DNA from: JBGOUJ01 sp041477005
Lineage (GTDB): Bacteria; Acidobacteriota; Terriglobia; Bryobacterales; JACQDG01
Length of the DNA stretch: 9,683 nucleotides
Assembly: GCA_041477005.1 (NCBI GenBank)
Contig: JBGOUJ010000271.1
Location: forward strand, 1-9,683
Direction of reading: 5' to 3'
Shown: one piece after another, positions 6,232 through 9,683 of the stretch
Layout: every line of letters starts with the position of its first letter
Position numbering within the stretch: the stretch's first letter is position 1
Position numbers and translations under genes: made by a program
The notes under the pieces: generated by a model
What the model was told of the DNA's origin: nothing
The model's database searches: none
Seen by the model: the letters and a program-made list of their open reading frames with translations, nothing else

Positions 6232-7962
6232 CTAGTGACCCAACTCCTCGCCCGTGCCGGCGAAGCGGCTGGCGGCCACTCCATTCCACGGCACCACCAG
6301 AGCCAGGTAGCCCTGGGCGAGCGACGGTACGCCACCGAACCCGTCTTGAATGTACGCAAAGCCGTGAGCGAACTGGAACTGGCATTGCGCGAAGACGTAG
6401 CCCTGGAACCCGGGCGTGCCGGTGATATTGGCTGCGGGGTTGCCGCCCGACAGGCTCCACACGATCTGCTTGCCGGAGGCCACCACGATGGAGGTCTGCG
6501 GGCCTGGGGCCGCTCCCCCACCTGTGGTACTGCCGAAGTAGTACACCGTGCAGGTCCCGCCCTGCGCAATGGTGCCCTTGTCGTCAGCCGACGTGTTCGA
6601 GATCGCAAACCCGGTGTCAAACCCGGATTGGTTGGTCACGAACGGGAAGAGCAGGTTCGTGATACAACGCGTGATCTGGAATATGCTCTTGTACGCCGTG
6701 GTGTCCACAAACCTGGGCCGCGGTGCGGTCGTGCTGGCTGTGGTTACCGTGCTGACTGGAGCGAACGAGGCTCCTGACTGCATGATGCCTATTGCCGGCA
6801 GGTCGTTCACCGTGTCCGATTTGAAACCCACCGTAATTGGAACCTTGACGCTCTCCTGCGCGAACGGGTCGCACGTGACTACCTCGTAGACCACGAACGC
6901 CGAGTTACCCGTCACCGGGATGTCATCCCCGGGGCTGTGGGTGCCCTGTCCGAACCCGTTGGAGTCGGTCCCGCCGAGCTTCACGATTTTCAGCGTGACG
7001 GGTGTTCCGGTAATGGCCCCCGGGCTCCCCAGTTTGACGCCGTTGGGAACGTTGGCAAACCGGATTATGAACCGCGTCGACTGTGTGGCCGAGGTGAAGC
7101 CGCTTTCGACCTGCGTCGCGCCTTGGAACACCGTCGGAGTCCCTATTGTCTTGAAGGCGGTCGCAAACCCCTCTGCCAGCGTCACGGTAAAGGTTCCGCC
7201 GGCGAGCAGCACAATGTTGCCGCTGCTGTCGACGTTCAACCCCACGCACTGCTGGGCCGTCACGAGAGATGAGACGGTGGTGATCAACCCGAGCAGGGGC
7301 ACGCCCACCTGCAGGACGTTGTTGTTCACCGGCACCGTGGTCGGACCTGTGAACGACACGAAAGCCGTCACCTGCGTGGATGGGAAGCTGGCGTTGCCCG
7401 GGATACCCAACTGGGAGACGTTAGCCCGCAGATTGCTGATGCGGACTATGGTGTCGAAGGTCCCGGGGGCGACAAATGGCGTGGGAAGCTGCACGCCCGC
7501 CCACTGCACCGTGCTGGCGTTCAACAGGTTGCCCCAGATGGGCTCCGTAACCGGGGTGTTGGTGGTGTAGACCGCATTCGAACCTATGTCCGTGTTACCC
7601 GCCTGGAACAGGGCGACGCCCGGACCGGCGGTTATCTCGTTGACAATCAGAACGGCGTCTACTGCCGGGTCTCCACCGCCGCTGCCAAGGAGCCGCTGAT
7701 TGGTGATGGTGGTGGTCAGTGTGACCGTGATGTTGGTGACGAAGGTCGGTGCGCTAAAAGGTATTGAGCCACCATTGGGGAGGGTGCAATCGACGACGAT
7801 GTCGCCCACCAACTCCGCAATGCCTTCCGCCCGAACCAGCGGGGGAACCGCGCTCGCGGTGCATATCGTCACGGTATGCTGGGCATTAGCCGTGCCGGCG
7901 GACCCCAACAGGGCCACGAGCATTACGGCCAGCACCAGGAAACTCTTTTTAAAAGCTACCAT
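6232..7962 (-). CDS. Secreted protein of unknown function, 576 residues
   Basis: The start ATG at 7962 is supported by AAGGAG 6 nt upstream and by a clear signal peptide right after it (MVAFKKS, then LVLAVMLVALLGSAGTANA, cleavage about residue 27); a longer frame to 8043 lacks these. The mature part is rich in Thr, Val, Gly and Asn, with many predicted short beta strands and no transmembrane segment. Seven cysteines (34, 59, 239, 364, 433, 471, 527) could form disulfides after export. Residues about 430-560 (CITNLLFPFVTNQSGFDTGF, GTCTVYYFG, YVFAQCQFQFAHGFAYIQD, AQGYLALVVP) form a compact block that I recall as recurrent in secreted proteins of Solibacter-type Acidobacteriota; I know no named function for it. 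No enzyme motif is seen. It has its own terminator and an upstream region with two candidate promoters, so it is monocistronic. Likely periplasmic, surface or extracellular, by inference. Confidence 0.85.
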   Translation of the reverse strand: MVAFKKSFLVLAVMLVALLGSAGTANAQHTVTICTASAVPPLVRAEGIAELVGDIVVDCTLPNGGSIPFSAPTFVTNITVTLTTTITNQRLLGSGGGDPAVDAVLIVNEITAGPGVALFQAGNTDIGSNAVYTTNTPVTEPIWGNLLNASTVQWAGVQLPTPFVAPGTFDTIVRISNLRANVSQLGIPGNASFPSTQVTAFVSFTGPTTVPVNNNVLQVGVPLLGLITTVSSLVTAQQCVGLNVDSSGNIVLLAGGTFTVTLAEGFATAFKTIGTPTVFQGATQVESGFTSATQSTRFIIRFANVPNGVKLGSPGAITGTPVTLKIVKLGGTDSNGFGQGTHSPGDDIPVTGNSAFVVYEVVTCDPFAQESVKVPITVGFKSDTVNDLPAIGIMQSGASFAPVSTVTTASTTAPRPRFVDTTAYKSIFQITRCITNLLFPFVTNQSGFDTGFAISNTSADDKGTIAQGGTCTVYYFGSTTGGGAAPGPQTSIVVASGKQIVWSLSGGNPAANITGTPGFQGYVFAQCQFQFAHGFAYIQDGFGGVPSLAQGYLALVVPWNGVAASRFAGTGEELGH

Positions 7963-7968
7963 TTCTTT

Positions 7969-7974
7969 CTCCTT
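7969..7974 (-). promoter_or_regulatory. Ribosome binding site for the 576-residue protein
   Basis: AAGGAG on the - strand, 6 nt before the ATG at 7962, decides the start in favour of the signal-peptide methionine. Confidence 0.8.
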
Positions 7975-8000
7975 GTCTCGCAAAAGAAAATTTTTGGATC

Positions 8001-8020
8001 GGTGAAGTTCCTCTTCAACC
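8001..8020 (-). other. Leader hairpin near the 576-residue protein start
   Basis: On the - strand GGTTGAAG pairs with CTTCACC (one bulged A) around an AGGAA loop: 7 pairs in all, ending 38 nt before the ATG at 7962. The loop sequence is purine-rich, like a Shine-Dalgarno. A regulatory role is inference. Confidence 0.35.
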
Positions 8021-8096
8021 TGAACCGTGCAACGCAATTGCAACCACTGCTTAGAACTTCAATTCCCCCGTGTCGGGCGGAGGAAGGAAAAGAAAT

Positions 8097-8135
8097 TGGC
8101 CGGCGGCTTCTACGCACAAAGCTCGCAGCCGGCTA
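8097..8135 (-). repeat. Bulged inverted repeat in the leader
   Basis: GCC (8099-8101) plus GGCT (8105-8108) can pair with AGCC (8127-8130) plus GGC (8131-8133), leaving GGC 8102-8104 bulged; two weaker outer pairs are possible. Read another way, GCCGGC occurs twice (8099, 8128) as a self-complementary word. The fold would lie in the 5' leader of the 576-residue protein mRNA. It overlaps the stop of the possible small ORF. Confidence 0.35.
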
Positions 8136-8240
8136 CCTCAACTGGTCAAAGTCGAGCCACCTCCTGCGTGTAAAACTCTGTGCTCGCGGGAAACTTGTAA
8201 GACTGCGCGCCGCCGAGAAAGCGGCGGTAACCTTCTTCAT
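8133..8240 (-). CDS. Possible 35-residue small ORF in the leader
   Basis: ATG at 8240 to TAG at 8133 encodes 35 residues starting MKKVTAAFSAARSLTSF and including TRRRW. AGGTGG stands 5 nt before the ATG, a fair ribosome binding site. It has no family I recognise and no hydrophobic segment, and Ser, Arg and Ala dominate. Its ATG overlaps the candidate -10 box TATGAA, so it could only be translated from a transcript that starts upstream, for example at the promoter near 8387. It may be a leader peptide or chance; the hairpin at 8210-8227 lies inside it. Confidence 0.2.
   Translation of the reverse strand: MKKVTAAFSAARSLTSFPRAQSFTRRRWLDFDQLR
8210..8227 (-). other. 6-bp GC hairpin at the predicted mRNA 5' end
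   Basis: CCGCCG and CGGCGG (- strand) form a 6-bp stem with a CTTTCT loop. It begins within a few bases of the start expected from the promoter at 8236-8265, so it would cap the 5' end of the transcript; such 5' hairpins often protect mRNA from decay. Confidence 0.45.
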
Positions 8241-8265
8241 ACCATCCACCTGGGGCCGGTGTCAA
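8236..8265 (-). promoter_or_regulatory. Candidate sigma-70 promoter, proximal, for the 576-residue protein
   Basis: TTGACA (8265-8260, perfect -35) is followed after 18 nt by TATGAA (8241-8236, 4 of 6). T-rich DNA (8266-8292) lies directly upstream and could act as an UP element. Transcription would start near 8229, giving a leader of about 267 nt. Confidence 0.5.
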
Positions 8266-8363
8266 GCAAAAAATAACAAAAAGCGGAAAAAAGATTCAGG
8301 CGGGGCTGGACACACACAGCTCCCCCTCGCTCGACACCGTAGCCCGACCACGGGTAAGTGGGA

Positions 8364-8403
8364 TTTGTAACACTTTTCGTAAACAAGGTCAAGCTTTTTT
8401 TTT
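8364..8403 (-). promoter_or_regulatory. Candidate sigma-70 promoter with A-tract, distal
   Basis: TTGACC (8392-8387, 5 of 6) and TACAAA (8369-8364, 4 of 6) are separated by exactly 17 nt. Nine As (8403-8395, - strand) sit 2 nt upstream of the -35 box, in the place of an UP element. Transcription would start near 8357, giving a leader of about 395 nt for the gene at 7962, or a separate small RNA. Confidence 0.45.
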
Positions 8404-8489
8404 GGAAAGACGCAGGAAACAGCGGAGTTGCGGGATTCGGGGCTGAATGGATCTGCCGGGGACCTGGATGGCGCCGGCCGCCGTTTGGC

Positions 8490-9683
8490 TCAGTCGCTCT
8501 TCATGATTTTCCGCAGGCCCTTCAGACGGCCCTTCAGCTCTTCGCTCATGTCGTGAATCTCGTTCTCGTCGTAGATGACGTGGGGCGTCAGCAGAATGAT
8601 CAGTTCCGTCTTGGATTTGCTGATCGATGTCGAGCCGAAGACTGCGCCGAGCACCGGAATCTTGCCCAGCAGCGGCAGTCGCGCGTTGGCGTAGAGGTTG
8701 TTCTCCTGCATGATGCCGCCGATGGCGACCGTGCTGCCGTCCTGCACCGTCACCTGCGTCTGCACGCTGCGCTTCTGAATGGTGGGCGATTGAATGTTGG
8801 AGCTGGTGGTGGCCTGCGGCGAGGATACCTCCTGGTTGATGATCAGGGTCACGATGCCGCTGGCGTTGATCCTCGCAGTAATGCTGAGTATGACGCCCGT
8901 GCTGCGGCTGGCCACCGTGTTGGTGAACAACGACGTGCCCCCGGACTGCGCGCCGCCGACCAGCCCCTGCGACGTCAGAACGGGAATCTCGCTGCCCACG
9001 TTGATAGTGGCCGGAAGATTGTCGGTGGCGATGACCGACGGCGCCGAAATCACCCGGGTGCGGCCGTAGGTCTGTTGCGCGTTCAGGAACGCCGCCAGCT
9101 CACGCGTCTGGCCGATCAGGGCCCCCAGGGTCAGCCCGATGGCCCCGTCGGAGGTGAAGCCGCCGATCAGCTTGCGGGTGTTGAGCGACCCTCCGGACCC
9201 GGTAGACGTGTCACCCCGCTGCCGCAAATAGGCGCTCACACCGCTCGTGAAGGCGTCGCTCAGCGTCACCTCGTAGATCTGGGCGTCGATCAGCACCTGG
9301 CGTGGGGACATATCAAGCTGGGCCAGGGTCTTGCGAATGATCTCCCATTCCTGTTGCGTGGCTTGCACGATAATCACGTTGTTGACGAAGTCGGGCACGA
9401 TGCGCACCGGCGAGCCGCCCAGCCCCGCGCCGGCGGTGGCGGTTTGGGATCCCAGATAGGTTCCGGTGCGGTCGGTCGGGGCGCCGCCCGCCGCCGGGGC
9501 CGTCGTGGTAGCTGTGCCGCCGGACGGCGTCGCCGACGGGATGGCAGTCTGCGGCAGCCGGAGGTAGCCTCCGCCAGCGCCAGCCATCCCACCGCCCATC
9601 ATGCTGGAACCCATGCCGCCCCGCCCGCCGGCGCCGCCGCCATAGCCACCGCCATAGCCGCCGCCGGGGGCCCCTCCGGCTCC
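8490..9683 (-). CDS. gspD: Outer-membrane secretin, GspD-like (type II secretion), C-terminal part
   Basis: The last 397 residues of a longer protein; the frame is open through base 9683, so the N-terminal domains (N0-N2) and the start are outside. Visible residues 1-92 are a Gly-rich, then Thr/Ala/Pro-rich stretch, with GGGYGGGYGGG near the left end. It leads into the second half of an N3/NolW-like domain (VRIVPDFVNNVIIVQATQQEW, 93-113) and the link LAQLDMSPRQVLIDAQIYEV (121-139). The secretin domain follows: ISAPSVIATDNLPATINVGSEIPV (212-235), STGVILSITARIN, VQDGSTVAIGGIM (313-325), LPLLGKIPVLGAVFG (336-350) and SKTELIILLTPHVI (356-371). It forms the multimeric outer-membrane channel through which folded proteins leave the periplasm. 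A Gly/Ser-rich insertion inside N3 and the VLIDAQIYEV link favour GspD over the pilus secretin PilQ, but the type cannot be settled without the N-terminus and neighbours. Its C-terminus is short and basic (GRLKGLRKIMKSD). Secretin is certain; gspD is probable. Confidence 0.9.
   Translation of the reverse strand, partial: GAGGAPGGGYGGGYGGGAGGRGGMGSSMMGGGMAGAGGGYLRLPQTAIPSATPSGGTATTTAPAAGGAPTDRTGTYLGSQTATAGAGLGGSPVRIVPDFVNNVIIVQATQQEWEIIRKTLAQLDMSPRQVLIDAQIYEVTLSDAFTSGVSAYLRQRGDTSTGSGGSLNTRKLIGGFTSDGAIGLTLGALIGQTRELAAFLNAQQTYGRTRVISAPSVIATDNLPATINVGSEIPVLTSQGLVGGAQSGGTSLFTNTVASRSTGVILSITARINASGIVTLIINQEVSSPQATTSSNIQSPTIQKRSVQTQVTVQDGSTVAIGGIMQENNLYANARLPLLGKIPVLGAVFGSTSISKSKTELIILLTPHVIYDENEIHDMSEELKGRLKGLRKIMKSD

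Larger units (their letters stand above)
7963..8489. other. 527-nt non-coding region between the 576-residue protein and the secretin
   Basis: No convincing ordinary protein gene is present on either strand. The region has A/T-rich blocks unusual for the window: A/T runs around 7981-7996 and 8266-8292, and nine Ts at 8395-8403. On the - strand it holds two candidate sigma-70 promoters (8364-8392 and 8236-8265), hairpins (8001-8020, 8097-8135, 8210-8227), a possible 35-codon ORF (8133-8240) and the ribosome binding site of the gene at 7962. Just past the secretin stop, 8468-8484 can form a short hairpin (ATGGCG/CGCCGT), but no U tract follows it. No transposon ends or long repeats are seen. 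Confidence 0.7.

Noticed and set aside
6032..6460. N-terminal extension of the 1140-residue protein up to 6460
   Set aside because: It would cross the intrinsic terminator and the end of the 576-residue gene, whereas a strong SD and signal peptide mark the start at 6031.
8014..8031. Sigma-54-like promoter (TTGCACG...TTGAA on the - strand)
   Set aside because: The essential GG at -24 and GC at -12 are not both present; the match is too poor despite the nearby rpoN gene.
7963..8043. 27-residue N-terminal extension of the 576-residue protein
   Set aside because: It would bury the signal peptide inside the protein; AAGGAG and the MVAFKKS start at 7962 are better.
8287..8324. Possible terminator or attenuator on the - strand between the two promoters
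   Set aside because: A 7-bp bulged stem exists (GGGaGCTG/CAGCCCC), but the T tract starts about 9 nt after it, too far for a normal intrinsic terminator.
8395..8403. Nine Ts read as a + strand terminator tail
   Set aside because: No GC-rich stem precedes it on the + strand and no + strand gene ends there; an UP-like tract for a - strand promoter explains it better.

Overview
The window looks like a chromosomal segment from an Acidobacteriota genome, most likely of the Solibacter/Bryobacter group (order Bryobacterales). The main support is a very large secreted protein ending in the 'Solibacter C-terminal' type domain (the family I know as TIGR03437). A high G+C content, a rpoN-hpf-rapZ gene order and an apparently leaderless gene fit this. 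No tRNA, rRNA, CRISPR array, insertion sequence or prophage is visible. The placement rests on recognition of families, not on a search.

Left part (1-1647, + strand): a housekeeping cluster with the 3' end of rpoN (sigma-54), hpf (long-form ribosome hibernation factor) and rapZ (P-loop nucleotide-binding protein), with gaps of 23 and 39 nt. The PTS-type genes often found in this neighbourhood (ptsN or hprK between hpf and rapZ, PTS genes after rapZ) are absent. The cluster ends in a GC-only hairpin without a U tract.

Next (1725-2510, + strand): an exported protein of unknown function with an NTF2-like N-terminal part and an all-beta C-terminal part. A perfect TATAAT lies 6 nt before its ATG, so its mRNA is probably leaderless. 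It converges on the following gene.

Centre (2609-6031, - strand): a 1140-residue secreted protein with a signal peptide, a seven-bladed YVTN-type beta-propeller, five Ig-like (Big_1-like) repeats about 101-113 residues apart, and the Solibacter-type C-terminal domain. Then (6232-7962, - strand) comes a 576-residue secreted protein of unknown function. A near-perfect intrinsic terminator (11-bp stem, U7) follows it and separates the two genes. Upstream of it lies a 527-nt non-coding region with two candidate sigma-70 promoters, several hairpins and a possible 35-codon ORF.

Right end (8490-9683, - strand): the C-terminal 397 residues of an outer-membrane secretin, most like GspD of type II secretion, entering from beyond the window.

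Overall the window joins a conserved sigma-54/stress-translation cluster to a block of exported proteins plus a secretin. That the secretin exports the two neighbouring secreted proteins is an attractive but untested inference. I see no clear new defence or mobile system. The least explained items are the leader upstream of the 576-residue protein and the architecture of the 1140-residue protein.
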